Shown: positions 1-7,538, counted from the stretch's first letter. The stretch is 21,032 nt of DNA from CAYURP01 sp964447175 (GCA_964447175.1 CAYURP010000045.1:1-21032), one strand, 5' to 3'. Numbers and translations: made by a program. The notes: a model not told the origin generated them from the letters alone.

Positions 1-2
1 CT

Positions 3-524
3 TCGGGTACTATTGTAAAATACCAAAGGCTTTCGGAGACAATTCATATACCGTATTGGGCTCCACGCCTTCAGAATCGACTACCCGATGGGGAGAAATT
101 TATAATATTTGGAGACACTTTAGCCGGATGGGTGGATGAAAGTAATCTGATGACATTTTCTTCAGTATGGCGAGAGCGAATCCCGGAACGGTTTTTGAAA
201 ATCTGCTCAAATACTGCGGTGTGCGTCTACTCGAGCGGACAGTACGAATCCGCTGAGTGCTCGGCAGTGAGCATATGGGAAAAAGAGCTTCCAGAAAGCC
301 TTTGGAATCTGAAGGCTATGAAGATTCAGCCAATTAAAACCTGTTTATACTGTACTCCTCAAGTGGATACAGTATACTTTGATGATGACAAATCCTTTAA
401 GTTCCAGTTGAGCTCCATTGGTAGTGATGCGGGTGATTTTTGGGGAACTCATAGTCTGTATTCATATAAAGAGGGGCAACTGACACTCCTTTCAACCTGG
501 AATGTAGATTCTATTGAAAAATAG
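3..524 (+). CDS. Unrecognised protein, C-terminal part (5' truncated by window edge)
   Basis: The reading frame is open from the first full codon at base 3 to the TAG at 522-524, so the gene begins outside the window. A GTG at 132 could start a 130-residue protein, but the open frame before it encodes protein-like sequence (IHIPYWAPRLQNRLPDGEKF), so a longer protein is more likely. The visible 173 residues are rich in aromatic and acidic residues and contain several cysteines (SNTAVCVYSSG, ECSAVS, TCLYCTP). I see no signal peptide, membrane segment or known catalytic motif. The end (DFWGTHSLYSYKEGQLTLLSTW) looks like beta strands. I do not recognise the family. No terminator is evident directly after the stop. 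Confidence 0.6.
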   Translation, partial: SGTIVKYQRLSETIHIPYWAPRLQNRLPDGEKFIIFGDTLAGWVDESNLMTFSSVWRERIPERFLKICSNTAVCVYSSGQYESAECSAVSIWEKELPESLWNLKAMKIQPIKTCLYCTPQVDTVYFDDDKSFKFQLSSIGSDAGDFWGTHSLYSYKEGQLTLLSTWNVDSIEK

Positions 525-621
525 CAGCAAGTGTTTCACTTCAAATTAAAGCCTAAATAGGATTTTCAGTCTTATCTTCAGGACAATTGCTTAGCCCTGA
601 ATATTTCCTATTTAAATTATG

Positions 622-645
622 GTCAAGGGTCAGGAGACCCTTGAC
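622..645. repeat. Perfect 10-bp hairpin in the leader of the aminopeptidase gene
   Basis: GTCAAGGGTC (622-631) and GACCCTTGAC (636-645) are perfect inverted arms around AGGA. The stem resembles the GTCAA..TTGAC hairpins at 11146 and 19401 but lacks their GGARTG foot. Its right arm contains the TTGAC of the proposed -35 box, so it could also be an operator. No T tract follows. Confidence 0.55.
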
Positions 646-668
646 TGCACAGGATTGGTTTATATATT
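641..668 (+). promoter_or_regulatory. Candidate sigma-70 promoter for the aminopeptidase
   Basis: TTGACT (641-646), a 16-nt spacer and TATATT (663-668) lie 56 nt before the ATG at 724. The -35 box overlaps the hairpin at 622-645. A second TATAAT at 687-692 has no matching -35 at normal spacing. Confidence 0.45.
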
Positions 669-723
669 ATAACTGTTTTGAGGTTTTATAATGTAGGATC
701 TCGTTATATGAGAGGAGTGAGAG

Positions 724-1719
724 ATGAACAAGATGGAGAAGATGATCCAGGCTGCCAAGGGTGCCTTTACTCACGTTCTTAAATTGAAAAGGGAGGAGAA
801 GGTTCTGGTGGTAACTGACCAGAAGAGAAAATCAATCGGACAAGCCTTTCTTGATGCAGCAAAAGGAATGGGTGCCAATGCTGAACTAATCTTATTGCCT
901 GAGGATCAACGACCTTTAAAGGAACCCACCCCGGAAATGATGAGTTTGCTTGAGGATAAAAACGTGGTGATCAATGCTCTTTTCAACCTGGCTGAGGAGA
1001 CCCCTTTTCGGATAAAGTGGATCAGAAAGGTTATGGAGAAAAAGACCAGAAGAATGGGGCATGGTCCAGGAATTACTGAGGAGATGATGACCCAGGGTCC
1101 GATGAACGTGGATTATAAGATTATGTCGGATAATGCCTATAAGATGATGGAAAAGCTGAAAGGTGCCAAGGAAGCTCATCTGGTTGCTCCCGGTGGGACG
1201 GATATCACCCTCAATATTGAAGGTCGTGATTTTGCCACTGATGTGGAGATTCCCGCAGGACGCTGGGGTAATTTGCCTGCCGGGGAGATCTGGTGCGGGC
1301 CTGTGGAGAATGGGGCAAATGGGGTGATTGTCTGTGATGGATCCATCGGCGATCTGGGACAGGTGAAAAAGCCTTTGAAAATTAAGGTTAAAAACGGAAA
1401 AATCGAAAGTTTCGAATCAAAAGACAAAGACTTAGTGAAAAAAGTAGAGGAGCTTTCCTCAGTCGATGAGATGGCATCAGTTATAGGTGAATTGGGAATC
1501 GGATTGAATCCTGGTGCTCGGACAACCGGTAATTTACTGGAAGACGAAAAAGCGTTTAAAACCGTTCATATTGCCTTTGGTAACAACCTGGATATGCCCG
1601 GAGGAAAAAACAGCTCCAAAACCCACCGGGATTATCTCATTAGTCAGCCCACAATGACAGTAACCTATCAGGACGGCCCCCAAAAAGTCCTGATAAAAGA
1701 TGGTGACTTAGAAACTTAG
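724..1719 (+). CDS. M29-like (AmpS/AmpT-type) metallo-aminopeptidase
   Basis: This 331-residue protein resembles the leucyl aminopeptidase (aminopeptidase T) group, cytoplasmic enzymes that release N-terminal residues from peptides using two metal ions. The likely metal ligands appear in family order and spacing: Glu188 in NLPAGEIWCGP, Glu256 in IGELGIGLNPGA, His282 in VHIAFGNN, and His301 with Asp303 in THRDYLI. It is shorter than classical M29 enzymes of about 400 residues; the shortfall is mainly before the first glutamate. The N-terminal half (about 25-110) looks like an alpha/beta domain. The start is the ATG preceded by GAGAGGAGTGAGAG, a good ribosome binding site. The gene stands alone: its own promoter lies upstream and hairpins lie downstream. 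Family call is confident; substrate preference cannot be read. Confidence 0.82.
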   Translation: MNKMEKMIQAAKGAFTHVLKLKREEKVLVVTDQKRKSIGQAFLDAAKGMGANAELILLPEDQRPLKEPTPEMMSLLEDKNVVINALFNLAEETPFRIKWIRKVMEKKTRRMGHGPGITEEMMTQGPMNVDYKIMSDNAYKMMEKLKGAKEAHLVAPGGTDITLNIEGRDFATDVEIPAGRWGNLPAGEIWCGPVENGANGVIVCDGSIGDLGQVKKPLKIKVKNGKIESFESKDKDLVKKVEELSSVDEMASVIGELGIGLNPGARTTGNLLEDEKAFKTVHIAFGNNLDMPGGKNSSKTHRDYLISQPTMTVTYQDGPQKVLIKDGDLET

Positions 1720-1763
1720 GGAGAATAGGTTCATTGTATTACAGACATTTATTTAAAAAGCAG

Positions 1764-1788
1764 AAGGTCGCCGGAGGGCGGCGACCTT
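1764..1788. other. GC-rich 9-bp hairpin after the aminopeptidase gene
   Basis: AAGGTCGCC (1764-1772) and GGCGACCTT (1780-1788) form a perfect stem with a 7-nt loop. The next bases are purine-rich (AAGAAGGAGG), not a T tract, so it is not a classical intrinsic terminator. It may protect the mRNA 3' end. The AAGGAGG at 1792-1798 resembles a ribosome binding site, but no convincing reading frame follows. Confidence 0.5.
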
Positions 1789-1865
1789 AAGAAGGAGGAA
1801 TTAAACTATAAAGGATAAAAAGGAGCAAGATAAAACTTTGATAACCTCATTTTAATTTACCCCCG

Positions 1866-1911
1866 AAACTCAAAAAAGTTTCAAAAAATTCATTATTTTT
1901 TGAGTTTTTTT
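1866..1911. terminator. Probable intrinsic terminator between aminopeptidase and rex
   Basis: AAACTCAAAAAA (1866-1877) pairs perfectly with TTTTTTGAGTTT (1896-1907) around an 18-nt loop, and more T residues follow. The stem is AT-rich, so termination may be partial. It separates the aminopeptidase transcript from the rex promoter at 1990. Confidence 0.55.
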
Positions 1912-1989
1912 ATAATTTTATTCAAATCTATGGATTTAGCTAAAATTCATCAAATACTCTAACCCGCTCAAATTTAAGCAAATTTTCAC

Positions 1990-2018
1990 TTGACAATTGT
2001 ACTTTTTGGGTTTAATTT
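1990..2018 (+). promoter_or_regulatory. rex promoter
   Basis: A perfect TTGACA -35 lies at 1990-1995. The -10 is either TAATTT (2013-2018, 17-nt spacer) or TTTAAT (2011-2016, 15-nt spacer). The Rex operator overlaps the -10 and expected start point. Confidence 0.7.
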
Positions 2019-2035
2019 GTGAAAGAGTTCACAAA
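2016..2035. promoter_or_regulatory. Rex operator on the rex promoter (autoregulation)
   Basis: TTTGTGAA (2016-2023), AGAG, TTCACAAA (2028-2035) is a perfect inverted repeat with 8-bp arms. It matches the known Rex site form TTGTGAA-N4-TTCACAA. It covers the end of the -10 box and the likely transcription start, where a bound repressor would block polymerase. Rex genes are often autoregulated this way. Confidence 0.85.
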
Positions 2036-2067
2036 GTTGTTTGATAACATCTTAAGGCTGGTGATTG

Positions 2068-2703
2068 ATGCGCAGGGCATCTGAATCTACTGTTCGTCGA
2101 TTATCCCGTTATTATCGTTCTCTATTGGATATGGAAGCCGATAATCGGCTTACAGTTTCATCCAGGGAACTGGCTAAAATGGAGAGCTTAACGCCGGCTC
2201 AGGTTCGTAAGGACCTGTCCTTTTTCGGAAGTTTTGGAACCAGAGGGCTGGGGTATCCGGTCAAGGAGCTGAAGGATAGAATCGCTGGTATTCTGGGAAT
2301 CAACAGGCAGTGGAATGTGGCACTGATCGGAGTGGGGAATGTAGGATCTGCCCTGGTATCCTACAAGGAGTTTCCCAAGCAGGGATTTAACATAGAATTG
2401 ATATTTGACAACGATCAGAGAAAGATAGGGAAGTCTCATAAGGGGATTATGGTACGGGATGCGAAAGACCTGGCTTCGGAGCTGAAAAAACACAAAATTG
2501 ACATGGTGATAATAGCAGTTCCGGCATCTGCTGCCCAGGATGTAGTGGATGAGGTGGTAAGAGCCGGCGTGAATTCCATCCTGAATTTCGCCCCCACCAA
2601 CATAAACGTGCCTCCCGCGGTCTACCTCAGGACCGTGAACATGGCTATGGAATTAGAGCATCTTTCATTTTTTCTGGTAAACAAACAGAACCTGAAGACG
2701 TAA
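2068..2703 (+). CDS. rex: Redox-sensing transcriptional repressor Rex
   Basis: Rex is a homodimeric repressor that binds DNA when NAD+ is high and leaves it when NADH binds; it normally controls fermentation, respiration and NADH-recycling genes. The protein has 211 residues, the usual length. Residues 1-80 are the winged-helix DNA-binding domain, with the family signature DLSFFGSFGTRGLGY (about 49-63). A Rossmann fold follows, with the dinucleotide loop IGVGNVGSAL (about 87-96), and the C-terminal end provides the swapped helix (RTVNMAMELEHLSFFL). The start is taken as ATG 2068; a TTG directly before it (2065) would add one residue, and an in-frame stop precedes that. AAGG at 2054-2057 serves as a weak ribosome binding site. 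A perfect Rex operator lies in its promoter. No partner gene is co-transcribed: the next gene has its own promoter. Confidence 0.95.
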   Translation: MRRASESTVRRLSRYYRSLLDMEADNRLTVSSRELAKMESLTPAQVRKDLSFFGSFGTRGLGYPVKELKDRIAGILGINRQWNVALIGVGNVGSALVSYKEFPKQGFNIELIFDNDQRKIGKSHKGIMVRDAKDLASELKKHKIDMVIIAVPASAAQDVVDEVVRAGVNSILNFAPTNINVPPAVYLRTVNMAMELEHLSFFLVNKQNLKT

Positions 2704-2771
2704 AACACAAATAAAGCAAAAGAAGAGAAACTGTTAAGTCTTTGATTTTTATGAATATTTTCAATTTTCTC

Positions 2772-2799
2772 TTGACAAAATGGGCATCGTGCTTATAAT
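2772..2799 (+). promoter_or_regulatory. Consensus sigma-70 promoter for the 2810 gene
   Basis: TTGACA (2772-2777) and TATAAT (2794-2799) are both perfect, with a 16-nt spacer. An ATG at 2780 lies inside the spacer, so transcripts from this promoter cannot include it. The first usable ATG is 2810, only about 4 nt from the expected start point. Confidence 0.75.
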
Positions 2800-2809
2800 A
2801 AAGAGCTAT

Positions 2810-3229
2810 ATGAGTGGGGCAAAGATAAAAATTATTCTGGCAATTTTTTTTGTGGTAATTCTCTTTTCTTTTGGCTGGCTCAGTGCCAGAAAACCGGGAA
2901 CCCCCTGTGAACCTTACGGAGACGTATACTTCCACGGGGAACTTGCTCCGGATGGAATGAAAGTTGAAGCTATAATTGGTGATACCAAATACGCAGAGAC
3001 TGAAACCAAGAATAATGGTAAGTACCGACTATTAATACCCGCAGATGATCCGATGACCCCGGTTAAGGAGGGGTGTTCTTCGGAGGATAGCATCACCCTG
3101 TTAGTTGATAACAACCGAGCTGTTCCGAAATTAAAAGCCTTCGAGGGAAGCCATGAGCACTCTGTCTGGGTTATCGCCTCGTCTGTGCCCAAAAGCACCT
3201 GGGGGAAGATCAAGGCTTTATTCAAGTAA
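2810..3229 (+). CDS. Membrane-anchored beta-sandwich protein of unknown function
   Basis: From ATG 2810 the protein has 139 residues. Residues 5-25 (KIKIILAIFFVVILFSFGWLSA region) form one hydrophobic segment, either a signal peptide or an N-terminal anchor; no clear lipobox is seen. The rest (FHGELAPDGMKVEAIIGD, KNNGKYRLLIPADDP, EDSITLLVDN) has the look of carboxypeptidase-regulatory-like beta-sandwich domains found on extracytoplasmic proteins, including the G.(Y).L..PADD step and a later SI.L.VDN strand. The frame could begin at ATG 2780, but that codon lies between the -35 and -10 boxes. With start 2810 the mRNA leader is a few nucleotides and there is no clear ribosome binding site. A strong terminator follows, so it is transcribed alone. 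Function unknown. Confidence 0.7.
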   Translation: MSGAKIKIILAIFFVVILFSFGWLSARKPGTPCEPYGDVYFHGELAPDGMKVEAIIGDTKYAETETKNNGKYRLLIPADDPMTPVKEGCSSEDSITLLVDNNRAVPKLKAFEGSHEHSVWVIASSVPKSTWGKIKALFK

Positions 3230-3260
3230 TCAAAGGACCCCTTCTTTTTATCTTTACAGG

Positions 3261-3286
3261 TAAGTCATTAGATGACTTATTTTTTT
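3261..3286 (+). terminator. Intrinsic terminator after the 2810 gene
   Basis: TAAGTCAT (3261-3268) and ATGACTTA (3272-3279) form a perfect 8-bp stem with a TAG loop, followed by seven T residues (3280-3286). Confidence 0.8.
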
Positions 3287-3334
3287 GCCGAAACAATAGC
3301 CTTCAGGATTCGTAATTTTTAGCAGGAGGAGGAA

Positions 3335-3673
3335 ATGAAGCTTAGTTTTCAGGAGGTTAAAGACATTATGGTTCTTTCCCCTAAAGGAAAGATAATGGGA
3401 GGACCGGATGCCACACAAATGCACGATCAACTGCATGAGTTTATCAGCCAGGGAAAGAAGAAGGTAGTCATCGACCTATCAAAAGTGGACTGGATGAACT
3501 CCACCGGATTGGGGATTCTGATCTCCGGGTTGACCACCATGCGCAACAGCGGCGGCGAGCTGAAACTGGCTAATGTCACCGAGAAAATCCAGAGTCTTTT
3601 AACCATTACCAAATTGATAACTGTTTTCGAGTGCCATGATTCATTGGAGGAGGCTGTCGAGAGCTTCAAATAG
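3335..3673 (+). CDS. STAS-domain anti-sigma factor antagonist (RsbV/SpoIIAA type)
   Basis: This 112-residue protein is a single STAS domain. In partner switching, the unphosphorylated antagonist binds the kinase/anti-sigma factor and frees its target; the kinase inactivates it by phosphorylation and a SpoIIE-type phosphatase restores it. The phosphorylation motif is WMNSTGLGIL, with Ser56 the likely target. Typical STAS strands precede it (VVIDLSKVDW) and follow it (GGELKLANV, LLTITKL). AGGAGGAGG directly upstream is a very strong ribosome binding site. The kinase gene follows 92 nt later, but an intrinsic-terminator-like hairpin lies between them, which should make the antagonist more abundant than the kinase. 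I see no clear promoter between the terminator ending at 3286 and this start. Confidence 0.88.
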   Translation: MKLSFQEVKDIMVLSPKGKIMGGPDATQMHDQLHEFISQGKKKVVIDLSKVDWMNSTGLGILISGLTTMRNSGGELKLANVTEKIQSLLTITKLITVFECHDSLEEAVESFK

Positions 3674-3717
3674 TATTTGGAGATGAATTCGATTTGAAGA
3701 GATTATTTACTATTCTG

Positions 3718-3743
3718 AGGTAGGTCGAAAGCCTACCTTTTTT
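3718..3743 (+). terminator. Terminator-like hairpin inside the partner-switch operon
   Basis: AGGTAGG (3718-3724) and CCTACCT (3732-3738) form a 7-bp stem with a 7-nt loop, followed by a run of T (3738-3743). It lies between the STAS gene and the kinase gene on the same strand, where partial read-through would set the ratio of the two proteins. Confidence 0.65.
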
Positions 3744-3765
3744 ATTTGGAAGGAGCGATCTCGCA

Positions 3766-4206
3766 ATGACTGAGATTTTAAAAACAGAAAACCAGATATC
3801 TATCCCCAGTTCCCTGAATTACCTGAAGGACGTTGACGATTTTGTGGAGAAAAAATTAAAGAAATGCGGTTTGTCCGAAAGCGATCTGGCTGACGTAGCC
3901 ATATCAGTGACCGAAGCGGTCACCAATGCCGTGATTCACGGAAATAAATGCGATCTGCAAAAAAGGGTCACTATTACCCTAAAGATAAAAGAATCGGATA
4001 TAACCATCTGGGTTAAGGATCAGGGCAACGGCTTTGACCCGGACTCTGTGCCCAGCCCGGTGGAAAATGAAAACGTTCTTAAAAAGGTGGGACGGGGGAT
4101 TTTTATACTTAAATCTTTGATGGATGAGGTGGATTTTGCCTACGAACCGCATGAAGGAACAGTAGTGAAGTTTGTTAAACACTGTCTACCATCTAAAAAA
4201 TGCTGA
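3766..4206 (+). CDS. RsbW-type serine kinase / anti-sigma factor (HATPase)
   Basis: This 146-residue GHKL-fold ATPase is the expected kinase partner of the STAS protein. It has the N box EAVTNAVIHGN (Glu50, Asn54), the G1 box DQGNGFDP (Asp85 onward) and the G2 box GRGIFILKSLMDEV (109 onward). Proteins of this class phosphorylate the antagonist or sequester a sigma factor or other target. AAGGAGCG precedes the ATG. The phosphatase gene starts 16 nt after the stop, so the two are surely co-transcribed. No sigma factor gene is nearby; the output target must lie elsewhere or may not be a sigma factor. Confidence 0.88.
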   Translation: MTEILKTENQISIPSSLNYLKDVDDFVEKKLKKCGLSESDLADVAISVTEAVTNAVIHGNKCDLQKRVTITLKIKESDITIWVKDQGNGFDPDSVPSPVENENVLKKVGRGIFILKSLMDEVDFAYEPHEGTVVKFVKHCLPSKKC

Positions 4207-4222
4207 GAGCAAGGAATCATAA

Positions 4223-6442
4223 TTGAACCTTTCTTCTTTTGTTGCGGCGATTTACCTGATAATCGGTATCGGGTTATTCTTTCTGGCTCTTATTATTATT
4301 CGGGAGAACCCGAAAGCCCGGATCAATAAGGTCACCGGCCTGATGCTTTTCTTTGCTGGGTTGGGACCGTTTCTGGGTGTGTGTGGAACCATCCTCAGTT
4401 CAGTATCCCCTGAATTCGCAAAATCAGTTTTCTATAAGAACATGTTCCACCTGTGGGAGTTTTTCTTTCCCCAGCTTCTTTTGTTCTCTTTGATTTTTCC
4501 CGAGGAAAAGGATGCAGTCAAAAGATACCCCCGGCTCAAATATATCATATTTTTGCCCTACCTGTTTCACATGCTTTTGGTGCTGGTCTTCTATGATCCT
4601 GAAAGGGTGGTTTCCCTTTTCACGGTCAAAGAAGCAGATACCTTAGTCGCCGCACTTCTGCAGCCCCTCTCTTTATCGGGCCGGGTTATCTCCGTGCTTT
4701 TAGGGAATTTCTATAACATCCACAGCCAGCTTTTCTCTCTGGTTAACCTGGTCTATTTGATTATAGCGGTTTTGGTTCTTTACCAGGGATACCGAAATAT
4801 AAAGATTCCCAGGTTAAGGCTTTCTTCCAAATATGTGATGCTGGGAATAAATCTCTCCATGATTTTTTATGCGGTGGCCTATATTCTGCCCGCTCTGTTC
4901 CCCATTAATTTTTCCCCGGGATTAAAATACTTTCTCACCATTGCCGCTCTGCTTTGCGGTGCAGGTTTAATTGCCTGGGCTATAATCAGGCACAGGTTTT
5001 TAGATGTCAGAATTGTCGTGCGCCAATCTCTGATCTACTCTTTGACCTCAGCCTTTCTCATTGGCCTTTATTTTCTGGTGGTTATGCAATTCAGCAAGCT
5101 CATTCAATCCATAATTGGAAAGCCCACCCCCATACTGGATATAAGCTATGTGATTTTAGCCGTGATTTTTTTCCAGCCCTTGATGGGACAGCTGGATAAC
5201 CTGATAAAAAGGGGCTTCATGAAGGACGTTGCAGATTATAGAAACATGATGGAGGTGTTCAGCCGGAAGATCGTTACCATCCTGGACTTCGAAAAGCTTA
5301 AGGAGATGGTATTTGAGACCCTGAAAAAAAACATGCAGGTGGAAAGGATGTGCCTTTGTATCCTTGACGACAAAAACAAAAAATTTATGCTGCACTCGGA
5401 GGATAAAACCATTCCCTTTGATCAGGACGATGAGTTCATCGGAGCTCTCCACGAGGAGAATAAGCCGGTCTTCATCGGAGCTCTTAAGATCAAAAAAGAT
5501 GATACTCCTTTTTCCAGATGTCTTTCTGAGTATAAGATTTATCTTATGATACCCCTCCAAAGCCAGGAGGGGTTTATTGGTTTTCTGGGTTTAAGTGAAA
5601 AGGCAACCGGCTTCAGGTACAGCTACGAAGACTTGACTCTCTTAAACGTTTTGGGCAACCAGTTAATAATTACTATGATCAACATCCATCTGTACCAGGA
5701 GTCTTTAGAGAAGCAAATACTGGAGGAGGATCTTTTGCGGGCCAGGCAGATCCAGCTGGCCTTACTTCCCAGATCAATACCTCGTGGCAAAACATTCGAG
5801 CTCTCGGCTTACATTCAGCCAGCCAGGCAGGTAGGTGGGGATTATTACGATTTCATCCGAACCGAGGGCGATTCCTTCGGCATAGCCATAGCGGACGCCT
5901 CGGGCAAGGGGATGCCAGCTGCACTTATGGTATCTTTAATTCACGCCTTCTTACGGGCAGAAGCAAAAAACAAACTTCCCCCTAATGAGGTAATGTGTAA
6001 TATAAACAAGCTGATCTGCACCTCCACCTCCTCAGGGAAATTCGCCACAATGTTTTACGGTGAGTTCAATCCAACGGAGAGAAGGATTTCCTATTGCAAT
6101 GCCGGGCATAACTATCCAATAGTAGTGCGAAAAGAGGGTGGGGTTGAGTACTTGCAGGAAGGGGGCTTAATCATAGGGGAATTCCCCTCAGCCACCTATG
6201 AGAGAGCAGAGCGGTTTTTTAACCCGGACGACACCGTGGTCATGTATTCCGATGGTTTAACCGAGGCATTCAACGCAGCCGAGGATCAGTTCGGGGAGCA
6301 GAGGCTTTTGGATTTACTTGAGGGATCGCACCGTCATACAGCGGAGAAGATAAAGGACATGATCGTCCAGGAGGTCAACGACTTCTCCCGCGGTTCACTC
6401 TTCTGGGATGATTTTACGCTGGTGGTTTTGAAGGTTTGCTGA
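4223..6442 (+). CDS. Membrane GAF-SpoIIE (RsbU-type PP2C) phosphatase
   Basis: This 739-residue protein is the likely activator of the module, dephosphorylating the STAS antagonist in response to a signal. Residues 1 to about 300 hold around eight hydrophobic segments (for example FVAAIYLIIGIGLFFLALII, ISVLLGNFYNIHSQLFSLVN, SLIYSLTSAFLIGLYFLVVM). This resembles the membrane sensor halves of some histidine kinases. A GAF-like domain spans about 349-490, then a short helical linker (EEDLLRARQIQLALLP). The PP2C/SpoIIE domain runs from about 525 to the end, with metal-binding motifs GGDYYDF (about 537), IADASGKGMPAAL (about 556), NAGHNYP, VMYSDGLTE (about 674) and WDDFTLVVL (about 728). The start is TTG at 4223, preceded by AAGGA at good spacing. 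Membrane sensor, GAF and phosphatase in one chain suggest integration of an envelope signal with a cytoplasmic ligand. Confidence 0.88.
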   Translation: MNLSSFVAAIYLIIGIGLFFLALIIIRENPKARINKVTGLMLFFAGLGPFLGVCGTILSSVSPEFAKSVFYKNMFHLWEFFFPQLLLFSLIFPEEKDAVKRYPRLKYIIFLPYLFHMLLVLVFYDPERVVSLFTVKEADTLVAALLQPLSLSGRVISVLLGNFYNIHSQLFSLVNLVYLIIAVLVLYQGYRNIKIPRLRLSSKYVMLGINLSMIFYAVAYILPALFPINFSPGLKYFLTIAALLCGAGLIAWAIIRHRFLDVRIVVRQSLIYSLTSAFLIGLYFLVVMQFSKLIQSIIGKPTPILDISYVILAVIFFQPLMGQLDNLIKRGFMKDVADYRNMMEVFSRKIVTILDFEKLKEMVFETLKKNMQVERMCLCILDDKNKKFMLHSEDKTIPFDQDDEFIGALHEENKPVFIGALKIKKDDTPFSRCLSEYKIYLMIPLQSQEGFIGFLGLSEKATGFRYSYEDLTLLNVLGNQLIITMINIHLYQESLEKQILEEDLLRARQIQLALLPRSIPRGKTFELSAYIQPARQVGGDYYDFIRTEGDSFGIAIADASGKGMPAALMVSLIHAFLRAEAKNKLPPNEVMCNINKLICTSTSSGKFATMFYGEFNPTERRISYCNAGHNYPIVVRKEGGVEYLQEGGLIIGEFPSATYERAERFFNPDDTVVMYSDGLTEAFNAAEDQFGEQRLLDLLEGSHRHTAEKIKDMIVQEVNDFSRGSLFWDDFTLVVLKVC

Positions 6443-6800
6443 ATAAATTAATTTTTTTAAGTATTTAAATTTATGTATAAAAAGAGTAAGAGATTAATAG
6501 ATTTAAGTCTATGTAGAATGTCCTAATTGCCATAAAATCTTGAATGACCCCAATCACAAATTTTGGTGCTTGCTGGGTCACCCGACCCAGCTAATGATTT
6601 TTGGAGTGTAACAACTTGTTTTTACAAAGATAGAGAAATTCAAAGAAATGCAATAACAAGTTATTGCACTCCTTATTCACTCCCTATTATTTCCAATTGA
6701 CAAGAGGAATTAAGTGTGTTTAATTTGAAAATGATAACTTGTTGTTAGGTAAAAGATAAGCCTTTAAAAAACAAATTTTGCATTCTATCTTTTCTGAGAA
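6443..6800. other. AT-rich intergenic region before the RAYT gene
   Basis: Besides the REPIN at 6603-6672, this stretch holds a hairpin CTGGGTC-ACCC-GACCCAG (6573-6590). The flanking sequence 6567-6602 recurs in degraded form at 7499-7538 before the third REPIN. No promoter was clear for the transposase gene. Confidence 0.5.
6603..6672. repeat. REPIN copy A (inverted pair of REP hairpins), left of the RAYT
   Basis: The 70-bp unit begins GGAGTG and ends CACTCC. The left hairpin TGTAACAACTTGTTTTTACA (one mismatch) follows the GGAG foot; the right hairpin TGCAATAACAAGTTATTGCA precedes CTCC. Two foot-plus-hairpin units in opposite orientation are the structure of REP doublets. Copies B and C lie on the other side of the transposase gene. 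Confidence 0.85.
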
Positions 6801-7346
6801 ATGAAAAACGATAAAATTTTAAAGAGATATAAACACAATCCACCACACCTTTTACTTGATAATGCTTATTACATGATAACCGGTGGCACGTATAAGAAAC
6901 TGCCCCATTTCAAAAATGATGAAGATAAAAAACTACTTTTGGAAATAATCAAAGAATCTTGCGAGAGGTTTAAGTGGAGATTGATGGAATGGGTAATTCT
7001 TGATAATCATTATCATTTAATATTGAAAAGTTTTAAAGGTAAAGATCTTCAAAGTCTTTTTGGAAGAATTCATCGTAAGAGCTCAAACTTACTAAAGAAG
7101 GGTAGGATAACTAATTTCAGAATATGGTGGAACTACTGGGATACCTGCATAAGAGGAGAGAAGGATTTCTTTAAAAGGATCAATTATATTTATTGTAATC
7201 CTTTAAAACATGGTTACGTGACGAGTTTGGCGGATTACAAGTGGTCGAGTTTTCAGGATTTCTTACGAAGAAATGGGAAAGAAGAGGTAGAAAAACAATT
7301 TAAAGGATATAGCTTTGAAGATTTGAAAATTGAAGATGATTTTTAG
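6801..7346 (+). CDS. REP-associated tyrosine transposase (RAYT, IS200-like Y1)
   Basis: This 181-residue protein belongs to the Y1/HUH superfamily of single-strand DNA transposases. The metal-binding motif is NHYHLIL (His70, His72). The catalytic tyrosine is probably Tyr129 in INYIYCNPLKHGYV, followed by the family's usual YKWSS. N-terminal residues (AYYMITGGTYKKLPHF) match the first strand of the fold. RAYTs bind REP hairpins with a GTAG or GGAG foot and are single-copy genes flanked by REPs, unlike ordinary IS200 elements. Here one 70-bp REPIN lies 128 nt upstream and two lie within 200 nt downstream, all with GGAG or GGAA feet. The gene is visibly more AT-rich than its neighbours. It seems intact, with ATG start, no frameshift and only a weak ribosome binding site. 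No second ORF such as TnpB is present. Confidence 0.88.
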   Translation: MKNDKILKRYKHNPPHLLLDNAYYMITGGTYKKLPHFKNDEDKKLLLEIIKESCERFKWRLMEWVILDNHYHLILKSFKGKDLQSLFGRIHRKSSNLLKKGRITNFRIWWNYWDTCIRGEKDFFKRINYIYCNPLKHGYVTSLADYKWSSFQDFLRRNGKEEVEKQFKGYSFEDLKIEDDF

Positions 7347-7375
7347 CAAAAACAAGTTTTTGAACCCCTTTTTTT
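7347..7375 (+). terminator. Possible terminator directly after the RAYT gene
   Basis: CAAAAAC (7347-7353) and GTTTTTG (7356-7362) form a perfect stem right after the stop codon; a T run follows at 7369-7375. The stem is AT-rich and the T run is offset, so the call is weak. Confidence 0.4.
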
Positions 7376-7383
7376 GTCTTGTT

Positions 7384-7452
7384 GGAATGTAACAACTTGT
7401 TGTTACAGAAATAGATAAATTAAAAAAATGCAATAACAAGTTATTGCACTCC
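7384..7452. repeat. REPIN copy B, right of the RAYT
   Basis: This 69-bp copy starts GGAATG (foot changed from GGAG to GGAA) and ends CACTCC. The left hairpin TGTAACAACTTGTTGTTACA is a perfect palindrome; the right hairpin is identical to copy A. It is followed by a degenerate copy of the GCTACC-tailed hairpin (7458-7481), as is copy C. Confidence 0.85.
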
Positions 7453-7538
7453 GTTGTTCTCAGGTTAAAGCCTCAGGCTACCTTTTATACTTTTTCTTGT
7501 GCTTGCTGAACCTCACACGACCCAGTTAATGATTTTTT

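Noticed and set aside
687..692. TATAAT before the aminopeptidase as its -10 box
   Set aside because: No -35-like hexamer lies 15-19 nt upstream; TTGACT-N16-TATATT at 641-668 is better.
1790..1850. A small gene after the AAGGAGG at 1792-1798
   Set aside because: No ATG, GTG or TTG at proper spacing opens a frame of meaningful length.
2780..2809. ATG 2780 as start of the small membrane protein
   Set aside because: It lies between a perfect -35 and -10 box, so the main transcript cannot contain it.
7389..7408. The palindrome TGTAACAACTTGTTGTTACA as a repressor operator
   Set aside because: It is one arm of a repeated 70-bp element with a GGAG-type foot and occurs three times around the RAYT gene, not at promoters.
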